A DNA stretch of 64,000 bases, taken from Sporosarcina sp. P2. Its GTDB lineage: Bacteria; Bacillota; Bacilli; Bacillales_A; Planococcaceae. The DNA is taken from positions 95,749 through 159,748 of the forward strand of contig NZ_PDYY01000009.1 in assembly GCF_002743255.1 (NCBI RefSeq), written 5' to 3'. Positions 38,602 to 46,892 of this stretch are shown here, piece by piece. The notes under the pieces are model-generated. The model was given only the letters and a program-made list of their open reading frames with translations. It had not been told where the DNA came from and did not search any database. The position numbers and the translations under genes were made by a program. How positions within the stretch are numbered: the first letter of the stretch is position 1; each line of letters begins with the position of its first letter.

Positions 38602-39330
38602 ATGGCAGATCAAGATCCAAAATATTCGAGAATGTCAAGAAAACAAGGCAATAAAGCGAGCAAAGTGAATAAAGCATTGAATATTTCAATTGGTGTAGTA
38701 GTTTTCCTCATTGCGGTCGTTGCCATAATTTTCATCAACGGTAATGACGATCAACAAGAAATGGCGATTGATGAGCCCAAGCAATCCACACAGTCCGAAA
38801 CAGCTCCAATTGAACCTATCGTTTTAGACGATGAGGACGAGTTGGACAAGCCTGAAGCAAAAGAGCCGAATGAGGCAGAGGAACCAGAAGCTCAGACCCA
38901 AGAAGAAAACGAAGTGATAAATGAAGTGGTTGAAGAACCGGAAGCGCCAGTAGTTGAAGCGCCTAAAGTAGAAGAACCGAAAAAGGTAGAACCTAAAAAG
39001 GAAAAACCGAAGAGAGAAACTTCATCGGATTCGGTCAAGAAAGTTGTTGTGAATCCTGACTGGAAACCTATTGGAACAAAACAAACAGGCGAGCATGTCT
39101 CGAAATACGATGGTCAGTCCGATGACTGGTTTGAGAAAAAGAAAGCCATAGCCTATGCAACCGGCATGTCTGAAGATCAAATGTATTTTGAGCGTATTCA
39201 AAATGGTGGTAGTCCTCAAAAATCAGAAGGTATTGTAAGAAGCAAGGACAATTCCAAAAAATACAAAGTATATCTTGAATGGGTTGATGGGCAAGGTTGG
39301 AAACCTGTGAGAATGGAAATATTGAAGTAA
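38602..39330 (+). CDS. yrrS: YrrS-like membrane protein with DUF1510 domain
   Basis: 242 residues. Short basic cytosolic head, one membrane segment (about 28-46, ISIGVVVFLIAVVAIIFI), a long acidic and Pro/Glu/Lys-rich linker (about 50-150, low complexity), and a folded C-terminal DUF1510 domain (WKPIGTKQTGEHVSKYDGQSDDW ... YKVYLEWVDGQGWKPVRMEIL, quoted in parts). In B. subtilis yrrS precedes the penicillin-binding protein gene pbpI; that gene is absent here. ATG at 38602 fits GAAGGAG with about nine bases; earlier starts do not. Confidence 0.82.
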   Translation: MADQDPKYSRMSRKQGNKASKVNKALNISIGVVVFLIAVVAIIFINGNDDQQEMAIDEPKQSTQSETAPIEPIVLDDEDELDKPEAKEPNEAEEPEAQTQEENEVINEVVEEPEAPVVEAPKVEEPKKVEPKKEKPKRETSSDSVKKVVVNPDWKPIGTKQTGEHVSKYDGQSDDWFEKKKAIAYATGMSEDQMYFERIQNGGSPQKSEGIVRSKDNSKKYKVYLEWVDGQGWKPVRMEILK

Positions 39331-39345
39331 GTTTATCGAACTATC

Positions 39346-39372
39346 AATGTGCTGCCTTCTGTGCAGCACATT
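39346..39372 (+). terminator. Hairpin after yrrS
   Basis: Exact 10-bp stem AATGTGCTGC / GCAGCACATT, 7-base loop; followed by CTAG rather than a T-run, so termination would be weak. Confidence 0.4.
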
Positions 39373-39402
39373 CTAGTAAGTAGAAAAGAGGAGAGGACAT
39401 AA

Positions 39403-40095
39403 ATGAAAATAGCAATCGTTGGTGCGATGGAGGAAGAAGTCGAAATCCTACGCAGAGAAATTGGACTTGGAAAAATCACGACTATTGGAAACTGTGAGTT
39501 TATCGAAGGGAAAGTAGGCAAGCATCAAGTGATTGTGACGAAGAGTGGTATCGGAAAAGTAAACGCTGCCATGGCAACCGCAATCCTTTTGCAAAACTTT
39601 AAACCTGACATAGTGTTGAATACAGGTTCTGCGGGTGGAACTAATCCTGAACTTGAAGTAGGAACGATTGTAATATCTGATTATGTCCTACATCATGATG
39701 TTGATGTAACTGCATTCGGCTATGAGCTTGGCCAAGTACCTCAACTTCCGGCAAGCTTTCCTTCAGATCCTAAACTAATCGAATTTGCTAGAGAAGCTGT
39801 TATTGGGTTAGATACATATGAACATGCTGTGGGAACCATCGCTTCAGCTGATACTTTTATGGCCGACGCTGAAAAAGTTCTACAAATTAAAAATAGATTT
39901 CCACGCGTAATTGCTGTAGAGATGGAAGCAGCTGCTGTTGCGCAAGTATGTTATCAGTTTAACACGCCATGTGTTGTCATCCGCGCACTTTCTGATATTG
40001 CCGGAAAAGAATCAACAGTTAGTTTCGATGAATTTTTACCGCTAGCTGCCAAACACTCGTCACAGATTGTTTTGCGTGTCATCTCGAAACTTTGA
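39403..40095 (+). CDS. mtnN: 5'-methylthioadenosine / S-adenosylhomocysteine nucleosidase
   Basis: 230 residues; hydrolyses MTA and SAH to adenine and thioribose products, recycling SAM by-products. MKIAIVGAMEEEVEILR, SGIGKVNAA, NTGSAGG, DVTAFGY, ADTFM, VEMEAAAVAQVC and RALSDIA are all family motifs. AGAGGAGAGG site. In B. subtilis mccAB follow; here a tiny ORF and then convergent sigK follow. Confidence 0.96.
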   Translation: MKIAIVGAMEEEVEILRREIGLGKITTIGNCEFIEGKVGKHQVIVTKSGIGKVNAAMATAILLQNFKPDIVLNTGSAGGTNPELEVGTIVISDYVLHHDVDVTAFGYELGQVPQLPASFPSDPKLIEFAREAVIGLDTYEHAVGTIASADTFMADAEKVLQIKNRFPRVIAVEMEAAAVAQVCYQFNTPCVVIRALSDIAGKESTVSFDEFLPLAAKHSSQIVLRVISKL

Positions 40096-40162
40096 TCTTT
40101 CTATGATAAAATGTCTAAGTAAACAGACTAGCAGTTCATTTGGTTGATAGGAGGGATATTCA

Positions 40163-40243
40163 ATGGGATTCTTAATGGGTGGAGTGTTTATTGTCACAGT
40201 ATTATTAGCAGCAGTTATTTTACGCGAGGTTAAAGCTGACTGA
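40163..40243 (+). CDS. 26-residue single-pass membrane peptide
   Basis: MGFLMGGVFIVTVLLAAVIL followed by REVKAD. A strong site (ATAGGAGGGATATTCA) precedes ATG, and an unusually long terminator hairpin starts 11 bp after the stop, so the unit looks deliberately built. The peptide is one hydrophobic helix with a short charged tail. It may belong to the mtnN transcript (67 bp upstream). No family recognised; similar tiny membrane proteins are common but rarely annotated. Confidence 0.6.
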   Translation: MGFLMGGVFIVTVLLAAVILREVKAD

Positions 40244-40253
40244 GAAAAGAAAC

Positions 40254-40313
40254 AAAGCGTTTCCGTTGTGCGGGGGCTGTGGGCCTCTGTTGCACAATCG
40301 GAAACGCTTTTTG
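40254..40313. terminator. Long bidirectional terminator before sigK
   Basis: AAAGCGTTTCCG-TTGTGC pairs with GCACAA-T-CGGAAACGCTTT (about 18 pairs) and is followed by T-rich sequence; A-rich on the other side. It separates the converging mtnN unit and sigK. Confidence 0.85.
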
Positions 40314-40315
40314 TA

Positions 40316-41014
40316 TTATTGATACTCATGTTTGAATGATTGATATAATTTGACGATTGCCCGTTTCTCGATACGTGAAACATAGCTCCTGGAAATATTC
40401 AGTTGCTCGGCAATTTCTTTTTGTGTCATCGGCTGATCATCCAGCAAGCCATAGCGTCTTTGAATGATTTCCAACTCGCGTGAGTCTAGTTTATCCAAAT
40501 GACGGTAGAGTCGCTCTTTTTGTTCGTTTTGTTCTACGGTTGTTTGTGGAGGTATGTCGTTTGTTTGAAGGAGGTCCGCAATTTCCAGGGATTGGCCATC
40601 TTTATCCATGCCGATTGGTTCGTAGAGGGAAACATCTTTTTGCACCTTTTTCTGTGTTCGTAAATACATAAGAATTTCATTTTCTATACAGCGAGCAGCG
40701 TACGTTGCGAGCTTGGTTTTTCGATCTGGTGTAAAGCTGTTGACAGCTTTCATCAGACCGATCGCTCCTATGGAAATATAATCATCAAGAAGTTCATGCT
40801 TCGGCTGGAACTTCTTGACGATATGGGCGACCAAACGCATATTGTGTTCAATAAGTTCATTACGTGCACTTTCATCACCTTCAGCTAATCGTCTCAGGCA
40901 CTCTGCTTCTTCTTTCTTGGACAATGGACGAAGGAAAGCTTGCCCTCTGATATAACCGATTAGCGCGGGGATCTCTAACCATAATTGCATGACGGCCAGG
41001 AAAAACCCGCTCAT
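40316..41014 (-). CDS. sigK: Sporulation sigma factor SigK (pro-sigma-K)
   Basis: 232 residues, late mother-cell sigma factor. A hydrophobic pro-peptide (about 1-25, MSGFFLAVMQLWLEIPALIG) precedes AFLRPLS, where SpoIVFB-type cleavage is expected. Region 2 reads RNELIEHNMRLVAHIVKKF, DDYISIGAIGLMKAV and TKLATYAARCIENEILM; region 4 reads MTQKEIAEQLNISRSYVSRIEKRA. The gene is one open frame: there is no skin-type interruption as in B. subtilis 168. GGAGGTGG site. CATAGAGTA at 41049-41041 resembles a sigma-E -10. Confidence 0.96.
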   Translation of the reverse strand: MSGFFLAVMQLWLEIPALIGYIRGQAFLRPLSKKEEAECLRRLAEGDESARNELIEHNMRLVAHIVKKFQPKHELLDDYISIGAIGLMKAVNSFTPDRKTKLATYAARCIENEILMYLRTQKKVQKDVSLYEPIGMDKDGQSLEIADLLQTNDIPPQTTVEQNEQKERLYRHLDKLDSRELEIIQRRYGLLDDQPMTQKEIAEQLNISRSYVSRIEKRAIVKLYQSFKHEYQ

Positions 41015-41089
41015 GTGACCACCTCCGATTATTAGTAGTTTACTCTATGCAAACGACGGAAGGTCTATCACTGACAAGAAATGCGATAA

Positions 41090-41140
41090 AATCAGACATA
41101 GTTGTGCGTGCATGCCGCACAACTATGTTATAATCAGACA
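41090..41140. promoter_or_regulatory. 13-bp palindrome with direct repeats at the yqeG promoter
   Basis: Exact inverted repeat ACATAGTTGTGCG (41096-41108) and CGCACAACTATGT (41116-41128) around TGCATGC. Immediately after it is TATAAT (41129-41134). A 9-bp direct repeat AATCAGACA (41090-41098, 41132-41140) frames the structure. There is no T-run on the plus strand, so it reads more like an operator than a terminator. It lies between divergent sigK and yqeG. Confidence 0.6.
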
Positions 41141-41169
41141 AGAATTTGTTGTAGGGCGGAGAGGATAAT

Positions 41170-41685
41170 GTGTTAAATCATTTTTTACCGAGTGCTTATG
41201 TAAAATCCGTTTTGTTGATTAAACCGGAAGACCTTCTTGAAAAAGGTTTTAAAGGGATCATTACAGATTTAGATAACACACTCGTTGAATGGGATCGTGC
41301 GGATGCTACGCAAGATATTATGGCGTGGTTCAAGTCTATGCGCGATGCCGGCTTGCAAATCACAGTTGTTTCCAATAACCATATTGAACGCGTCAGTCAC
41401 TTTTGTGATCCATTAGGCATTCCGTATATTTGCGAAGCGCGTAAGCCGATGAAAAAATCATTTCATCAGGCACTTGCTACATTGGGCTTGCCCAAAAAAG
41501 AAGTCGTCATGATTGGCGATCAATTGTTAACGGATATCTTGGGTGCAAATCGAGCGGGACTGCAGTCGATATTAGTTGTCCCTGTCGCAAGTTCCGATGC
41601 GACGATTACGAAGTTCAACCGTGCGATTGAACGACGGATTATGGCAAGGTTTAAAAGAAAAGGATTACTTACGTGGGAGGACTAA
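41170..41685 (+). CDS. yqeG: YqeG-family HAD phosphatase
   Basis: 171-residue HAD IIIA enzyme: DLDNTLVEWD (nucleophile Asp), VVSNN, KKSFHQALATLGL and MIGDQLLTDILGANRAG. Physiological substrate unknown; related to mitochondrial PGP phosphatase GEP4, so phosphatidylglycerol phosphate is one candidate. GTG start. First gene of the yqeG-yqeM operon. Confidence 0.92.
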   Translation: MLNHFLPSAYVKSVLLIKPEDLLEKGFKGIITDLDNTLVEWDRADATQDIMAWFKSMRDAGLQITVVSNNHIERVSHFCDPLGIPYICEARKPMKKSFHQALATLGLPKKEVVMIGDQLLTDILGANRAGLQSILVVPVASSDATITKFNRAIERRIMARFKRKGLLTWED

Positions 41686-41687
41686 AT

Positions 41688-42788
41688 TTGGAATTGATCA
41701 AGTGTATTGGATGCGGTATTACGATCCAAACGACGGATAAAACAATGGAAGGCTATGCGCCACCGGCTTCATTGGAAAAAGAAGATGTCATATGCCAACG
41801 TTGTTTTAAATTACGAAACTATAACGAATTACAGCCAGTATCCTTATCAGGAGACGACTTTTTAGCGATTTTAAACGGAATCGGTGAAAAACAAGGCTTG
41901 ATCGTGAAAGTGGTGGATATTTTTGATTTCAACGGTAGTTGGATCAATGGATTACATCGCTTTGTAGGTAAGAAGGATATTTTATTAATTGGCAACAAGG
42001 CAGATATCCTACCGAAAGCGATTAATCCGCAACGAGTGAAAAATTGGATGAAGACAGAAGCTGCAAAGTTAGGTCTCAGACCAATTGACGTATTGCTTGT
42101 GTCCGCTGTAAAAGGCAACGGCATGAGTGAAGCACTTGACGCGATTGAGAACTATCGTAAGGGTAAGGACGTTTATGTAGTTGGCTGTACGAATGTAGGC
42201 AAATCTACTTTTATTAACCGGATCATCAAAGATGCGACAGGCATGGACGATGTAATTACGACGTCTTATTTCCCAGGAACCACTCTGGATGTAGTGGAAA
42301 TTCCCTTGGATGACGGAAAAATGCTGATGGATACACCGGGTATTATCAATGATCATCAAATGGCCCATCACTTGGATCCTCATGATTTGAAGTTGATTAC
42401 GCCGAAGAAAGAACTCAAACCGAAAGTCTATCAGCTGAATGCTGAACAAACATTATTCATTGGCGGACTTGCACGTTTTGACTTCATTCAAGGTGGTCGC
42501 TCTTCTTTCAACATTTATGCAGCAAACAGTTTGCCAATTCACCGGACGAAGTTGGAAAATGCTGATGAATTGTACAAAAACCATCTCGGTGACATGCTAT
42601 CTCCACCAGGACCTGCATCACTTGAGAAGTTGCCGTCACTTGTACGTCATGAATTTTCGATTAAGGAAGCGAAGACGGACCTAGTGATTTCAGGCCTTGG
42701 CTGGATTACGATTCAGCACGCTGATGTAAAAGTGGCTGTACACGCACCAAAAGGTGTGAATGTTGAAATCAGACCTTCATTGATTTAA
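41688..42788 (+). CDS. yqeH: YqeH, circularly permuted ribosome-biogenesis GTPase
   Basis: 366 residues. N-terminal zinc finger (CIGCG ... CQRCF), then permuted G motifs in order G4 GNKADILP, G5, G1 GCTNVGKST, G2, G3 DTPG, then a C-terminal RNA-binding domain. Needed for 30S subunit assembly and 16S maturation. A TTG at 41688 is eight bases from GGGAGG and gives exactly the B. subtilis length; the GTG at 41673 lies before that site. Begins two bases after yqeG. Confidence 0.95.
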   Translation: MELIKCIGCGITIQTTDKTMEGYAPPASLEKEDVICQRCFKLRNYNELQPVSLSGDDFLAILNGIGEKQGLIVKVVDIFDFNGSWINGLHRFVGKKDILLIGNKADILPKAINPQRVKNWMKTEAAKLGLRPIDVLLVSAVKGNGMSEALDAIENYRKGKDVYVVGCTNVGKSTFINRIIKDATGMDDVITTSYFPGTTLDVVEIPLDDGKMLMDTPGIINDHQMAHHLDPHDLKLITPKKELKPKVYQLNAEQTLFIGGLARFDFIQGGRSSFNIYAANSLPIHRTKLENADELYKNHLGDMLSPPGPASLEKLPSLVRHEFSIKEAKTDLVISGLGWITIQHADVKVAVHAPKGVNVEIRPSLI

Positions 42789-42809
42789 GAGGGACAGGAG
42801 GAAGACCAG

Positions 42810-43631
42810 ATGAAAAAATGGTATGCGGTTATAGGCGATCCAATCGCGCAATCGATGTCACCGGTCATGCATGATCAGTGGTTTAAAGAAAACGCCTTGG
42901 ACGCAACGTATATACCGATTCATGCAACAGCGGGAAGCCTAGAGCAAACGATAAACAGCTTGCGTTCACTTGGATGCAGTGGCTTCAATGTGACAGTACC
43001 CCATAAGCAGGCGATTCTCCCTTTCCTTGACGAAGTGGACGAATCGGCAATGGTCATGAATGCGGTCAACACAGTATATCAAACAGATGATGGTAAACTA
43101 ATCGGTGCCAATACGGACGGAGCGGGGTTCGTGAAGTCGCTAGAAGAGTTTTCAGATTCGGTAAAAGGCCCGGCATTACTTATTGGAGCTGGCGGCGCGG
43201 CTAGAGGTATCGCCTTTGCGTTGCAATCAGCTGGCTACGGACCTCTTTATTTCACGAATCGTACCGCTTTACGAGCTGCGGAACTAGCGGCAGATATGAA
43301 TGATGGTCATGCGCTTTCCATAGAAGACGCCAGAGATCGTCTCGGCGAGTTTGGACTTGTAGTGCAAACGACATCCGTCGGTATGAACTTTGCACAAGAA
43401 GGACTACCGCTCGATCCAAAGAATGTTGCAAACGGTGCAATAGTAGCGGACATCATTTACAATCCGCTTGAAACAGAATTTTTACGACAAGCAAAACAAG
43501 CAGGTGCGAAGACGATGAACGGTATAGGAATGTTCGTTCATCAAGGCGCTCTTGCCTTTGAAAAGTGGACAGGCGTCTATCCTGACACGAAAAAGATGAA
43601 CGATATGATTACAATGAAAGTTGGCGGGTAA
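42810..43631 (+). CDS. aroE: Shikimate dehydrogenase
   Basis: 273 residues; NADPH-dependent reduction of 3-dehydroshikimate. AVIGDPIAQSMSPVMHD binds shikimate, FNVTVPHKQAIL has the catalytic Lys, GANTDGAGF the Asp, and LLIGAGGAARGIAFAL is the NADP loop. Located inside the yqeG operon as in Bacilli, 21 bp after yqeH with GGACAGGAGG. Confidence 0.96.
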   Translation: MKKWYAVIGDPIAQSMSPVMHDQWFKENALDATYIPIHATAGSLEQTINSLRSLGCSGFNVTVPHKQAILPFLDEVDESAMVMNAVNTVYQTDDGKLIGANTDGAGFVKSLEEFSDSVKGPALLIGAGGAARGIAFALQSAGYGPLYFTNRTALRAAELAADMNDGHALSIEDARDRLGEFGLVVQTTSVGMNFAQEGLPLDPKNVANGAIVADIIYNPLETEFLRQAKQAGAKTMNGIGMFVHQGALAFEKWTGVYPDTKKMNDMITMKVGG

Positions 43632-43633
43632 AC

Positions 43634-43924
43634 ATGTTAACAGGTAAACAAAAAAGATTTTTACGTAGCGAAGCACATCATTTGGACGCATTATTCCAAA
43701 TTGGGAAAAGTGGTTTGACTGACGCAATCCTCTTGCAAATCGACGAAGCACTCGAAGCACGTGAATTACTAAAAGTGAGTGTCCTTCAAAATTGCGAGGA
43801 AGATAAAAAGGAAATTGCCGAAAAGATTGGCGCGTACAAAGGTATCCACGTAGTCCAAATCATCGGTAACACCATTGTTTTATACAGAGAATCGACAGAG
43901 AAGAAGCGCATACAATTACCGTAA
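43634..43924 (+). CDS. yhbY: YhbY/CRM-domain ribosome-binding protein (YqeI)
   Basis: 96-residue CRM domain: LTGKQKRFLRSEAHHL, FQIGKSGLTDAI and GNTIVLYRES. Associates with pre-50S particles. Two bases after aroE; clearly coupled. Confidence 0.94.
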   Translation: MLTGKQKRFLRSEAHHLDALFQIGKSGLTDAILLQIDEALEARELLKVSVLQNCEEDKKEIAEKIGAYKGIHVVQIIGNTIVLYRESTEKKRIQLP

Positions 43925-43934
43925 GGAGAATCGG

Positions 43935-44519
43935 ATGAAACAAATCGGCATTTTGGGCGGAACTTTCAATCCGCCACACACTGGACATTTATTAATTGCC
44001 AATGAAGTGCGCTATGCACTACAGTTAGATGAAGTTTGGTTGATGCCTACTGCAGTCCCGCCTCATAAGATTGCGACAGGCGATGCGTCAGCTGAACAGC
44101 GCTTGCAAATGGTGAAACTGGCGGTAGATGAAGTGGAAGGCTTGCGTGCGTCATCATTTGAAATTGAGCGCGGTGGAGTATCTTTTACGTATGATACGAT
44201 GTCGCAGTTACTACAAGATGAAACAAATGTTCATTTTCATTTCATTATTGGCGGAGATATGATTGATCAGTTACCGACATGGTACCGAATTGAGGATTTA
44301 CTCGAAATGGTTACGTTTATCGGTGTAAAACGTCCAGGTGCTGATAATACTTCTGCAATCCCGGTACAATTGGTAGAAACACCACAACTTGATTTGTCAT
44401 CCACATTGATCCGCCAACGTTTTGTAGAAGGTGGAACCGTGCAACTTTTGATTCCCCCGGCTGTCGAAGCTTACATTCGAGAGGAGAGATTATATGGATC
44501 TTCAACAAGTTCGAAATGA
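43935..44519 (+). CDS. nadD: Nicotinate-nucleotide adenylyltransferase
   Basis: 194 residues; makes deamido-NAD from nicotinate mononucleotide and ATP. GGTFNPPHTGHLLIANE is the nucleotidyltransferase (T/H)xGH region; PTAVPPHK, FIIGGDMIDQLPTW and the ISSTxIR-like DLSSTLIRQR follow. ATG at 43935 has TAAGGAGAA; the longer frame overlaps yhbY without a site. It completes the NAD pathway begun by nadA and nadC. Overlaps yqeK by 26 bases. Confidence 0.96.
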   Translation: MKQIGILGGTFNPPHTGHLLIANEVRYALQLDEVWLMPTAVPPHKIATGDASAEQRLQMVKLAVDEVEGLRASSFEIERGGVSFTYDTMSQLLQDETNVHFHFIIGGDMIDQLPTWYRIEDLLEMVTFIGVKRPGADNTSAIPVQLVETPQLDLSSTLIRQRFVEGGTVQLLIPPAVEAYIREERLYGSSTSSK

Positions 44520-45066
44520 CTTAGAACAACGCTTACCTAAAGCGCGGTATGAACACGTACTGCGAGTCACGGAAACCGCAATGAAATTAGCTGAAGAAGT
44601 GGGTGTATCAGTAGAAAAGGCTGAAATTGCTGGCCTATTTCATGATTATGCCAAATTTATGGATAAAGATGAATTACTCGAATTACTGAAACGAGATGAA
44701 GAGTATGAACTCTATGCACAATATCACTCCGAATTATGGCATGCGCCGGTTGGAGCTATGCTTGCGAAAGAGCGTTATGGTGTAGAAGACCAAGATATCT
44801 TGCAGGCTATTCGTTTTCATACGACGGGACGTGCAGAAATGAGTGAGCTAGAGAAAGTGATCTATATCGCTGATTTAATCGAACCAGGAAGAAAGTTTCC
44901 GGGTATCGAAGAGCTACGCCAACGTATAGACGGAGAACCGCTGGAAGATCAAATGACAGAATGCATCCAGCACACATTTAAATTTTTAGTTCAGCGTTAC
45001 GCAGTCATTTTTCCACATTCATTTGATTGCTATAATGAACAGGTACGTAGAAGAAAGGAACAGTGA
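44494..45066 (+). CDS. yqeK: YqeK, HD-domain Ap4A hydrolase
   Basis: 190 residues of HD superfamily: YEHVLRVTETAMKLAE, GLFHDYAKFMDKDEL (HD pair), LWHAPVGAMLAKERYG, IRFHTTGRAEMSELEKVIYIADLIEP (second metal-site Asp). Family members split Ap4A symmetrically to two ADP and are called YqeK. Start lies within nadD. Confidence 0.94.
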   Translation: MDLQQVRNDLEQRLPKARYEHVLRVTETAMKLAEEVGVSVEKAEIAGLFHDYAKFMDKDELLELLKRDEEYELYAQYHSELWHAPVGAMLAKERYGVEDQDILQAIRFHTTGRAEMSELEKVIYIADLIEPGRKFPGIEELRQRIDGEPLEDQMTECIQHTFKFLVQRYAVIFPHSFDCYNEQVRRRKEQ

Positions 45067-45069
45067 AAT

Positions 45070-45414
45070 ATGCCAACATTATTGGAATTAGCTTATGAAG
45101 CAGTAGATAGTAAGAAAGCAGAAGACATCGTAGTATTAAACATGGAGGGCATTTCACTAATTGCTGATCAATTCATCATTTGTCATGCTAACTCTGAAAG
45201 ACAAGTACAAGCCATCGCGCGCGAAGTAGCGGATGCGGCTTCAAAAGAAGGTTACACAGTGAAACGTTTGGAAGGATTCGATGCGGGTCGTTGGATTCTA
45301 GTCGATCTTCTCGATGTAGTCGTGCATGTATTCCATAGAGATGAACGCGGATTCTATAACTTGGAAAAGCTATGGGGAGACGCACAGCTACTAAACGTTG
45401 AGGATGAAGTATGA
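45070..45414 (+). CDS. rsfS: Ribosomal silencing factor RsfS
   Basis: 114 residues; ADQFIICHANSERQVQAIAREV and LEGFDAGRWILVDLLDVVVHVFH are characteristic. It binds L14 on free 50S subunits and blocks joining with 30S in starvation. Three bases after yqeK; overlaps yqeM by four. Confidence 0.96.
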   Translation: MPTLLELAYEAVDSKKAEDIVVLNMEGISLIADQFIICHANSERQVQAIAREVADAASKEGYTVKRLEGFDAGRWILVDLLDVVVHVFHRDERGFYNLEKLWGDAQLLNVEDEV

Positions 45415-46151
45415 GTTCTTCCTATTCAGCGTTCGCATCAATTTATGACGAACTAATGAATGATATCCCGTATGACGCCTATGTCGAGTTACTCGATTTG
45501 GCGTCTGCTGGCGTTTTCGGGAAAAAAGTATTGGATATAGGGTGCGGTACGGGTGTACTTTCTGCGAAACTTGCAAAAAAAGGGGCATACGTAACAGGTA
45601 TTGATCTCTCCGCTGATATGCTCGGGGTCGCTTCACAACGTGCGCAGTCACTTTCACTAGATATTCAGTTTATCGAACAACCTATGCAGCGACTAGAGGT
45701 GGAAGATACATTTGATGCTGCTATCATCTCGATCGATTCCTTGAATTATATCATCCAGCAGCAAGATGTCGTGGAAACGTTTCGCCGAATTTATGGTGCG
45801 CTTGCTACAGGTGGAGTGTTGCTGTTTGATGTGCATTCATTATATAAAATGGATGAGATTTTCCTTGAAGGACCGTTTGTTTATGATAATCAACGTATTG
45901 CATATATTTGGCAAACTACCTCGGGAGAAGAGAATCACTCGATTTATTCTGAACTGGCGTTTTTCGTAAAACAAGAAGATGATTCCTATCAGCGTTTTGA
46001 CGAAGTACATATGCAACGAACGTTCGCGGTGCCGGAATACGTTCGAATGCTTGAAGAAGTTGGATTTCGTATTGAACGGGTTTTTGCGGATTGGGAAGAT
46101 GAAGCACCTGAAGAGGAGAGCGAAAGAATATTCTTCCAAGTTCGAAAATAG
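45411..46151 (+). CDS. yqeM: YqeM, class I SAM-dependent methyltransferase
   Basis: 246 residues. YSAFASIYDELMNDIPYDAYVE opening, VLDIGCGTGVLSAKLAKKG as SAM loop, GIDLSADML, and LLFDVHSLYKMDEIF. The target is not known. Last gene of the yqeG operon; it overlaps rsfS (ATGA). comER, which lies after it in B. subtilis, is missing here. Confidence 0.9.
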   Translation: MSSSYSAFASIYDELMNDIPYDAYVELLDLASAGVFGKKVLDIGCGTGVLSAKLAKKGAYVTGIDLSADMLGVASQRAQSLSLDIQFIEQPMQRLEVEDTFDAAIISIDSLNYIIQQQDVVETFRRIYGALATGGVLLFDVHSLYKMDEIFLEGPFVYDNQRIAYIWQTTSGEENHSIYSELAFFVKQEDDSYQRFDEVHMQRTFAVPEYVRMLEEVGFRIERVFADWEDEAPEEESERIFFQVRK

Positions 46152-46219
46152 GACTACCATAGTATTTCGGAATCAGGTATAGTTAATAAGACTCCATACG
46201 GTGCTGAAAGAAAGGATGG

Positions 46220-46879
46220 TTGCTTATCCGTTCATTCCTTACCGAAAAATGGCGTACATTGATCATTCCTATTGCAGCATTCGCTGTACTTTCCACTGTT
46301 TTGTTCTTTCCCCGAGAACAGCCGGATCAACTTTCCGAAGAACATGGACAACCCCTATTTGAACCAATCGAAACTATGGAAACTACTGTGCAAAATAAAG
46401 AACTGGAAGCGCCTATTGAATTAGTCGCGGAAGCTGTCTCTGTTGCGATTCTGGTAGATGTTAAAGGTGCTGTAAAACATCCCGGACTTTATTCGATGCA
46501 AGACGGTGACCGATTACTTGATGCGGTCGATAAAGCAGGAGGCTACACAGAGGCCGCTGACACTAGGTTGTTGAATCACGCCCAAAGATTGCAGGATGAA
46601 TCTGTCATCTATGTGCCAATCGCGGGAGAAGAGCCACCTGTATACGAGCAACCGGCGTCATCTTCCTCAACGGACAGTTCCACAGCAAAAGTAAATATCA
46701 ATACCGCAAATGAAAGCGATTTTCAGACGCTTCCTGGCATCGGTCCAGCCAAAGCTATGGCGATTGTCCAATATCGCGAAGAACATGGACCTTTTTCGCA
46801 ATTGGACGGAATGAAAAGCGTTTCAGGTATTGGTGACAAGACATTTGAAAAATTAGAACCACTTATTATTCTTAATTGA
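46220..46879 (+). CDS. comEA: ComEA, competence DNA receptor
   Basis: 219 residues. One membrane anchor near the N-terminus (about 12-28), a variable stretch, an SLBB/oligomerisation region (VDVKGAVKHPGLYSM ... LLDAVDKAGGYTEAAD), and a C-terminal pair of helix-hairpin-helix motifs (VNINTANESDFQTLPGIGPAKAMAIVQYRE in pieces, VSGIGDKTFEKLEPLI) binding double-stranded DNA. The only usable start is TTG at 46220, three bases from AAAGGA, so its spacing is short. Confidence 0.94.
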   Translation: MLIRSFLTEKWRTLIIPIAAFAVLSTVLFFPREQPDQLSEEHGQPLFEPIETMETTVQNKELEAPIELVAEAVSVAILVDVKGAVKHPGLYSMQDGDRLLDAVDKAGGYTEAADTRLLNHAQRLQDESVIYVPIAGEEPPVYEQPASSSSTDSSTAKVNINTANESDFQTLPGIGPAKAMAIVQYREEHGPFSQLDGMKSVSGIGDKTFEKLEPLIILN

Positions 46880-46892
46880 TGGAGGCAACCGT

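Noticed and set aside
40060..40383. 107-codon minus-strand ORF
   Set aside because: It crosses the long terminator hairpin, the tiny membrane gene and the end of mtnN.
46152..46219. comER remnant before comEA
   Set aside because: Only 68 bp with no trace of an oxidoreductase on either strand.
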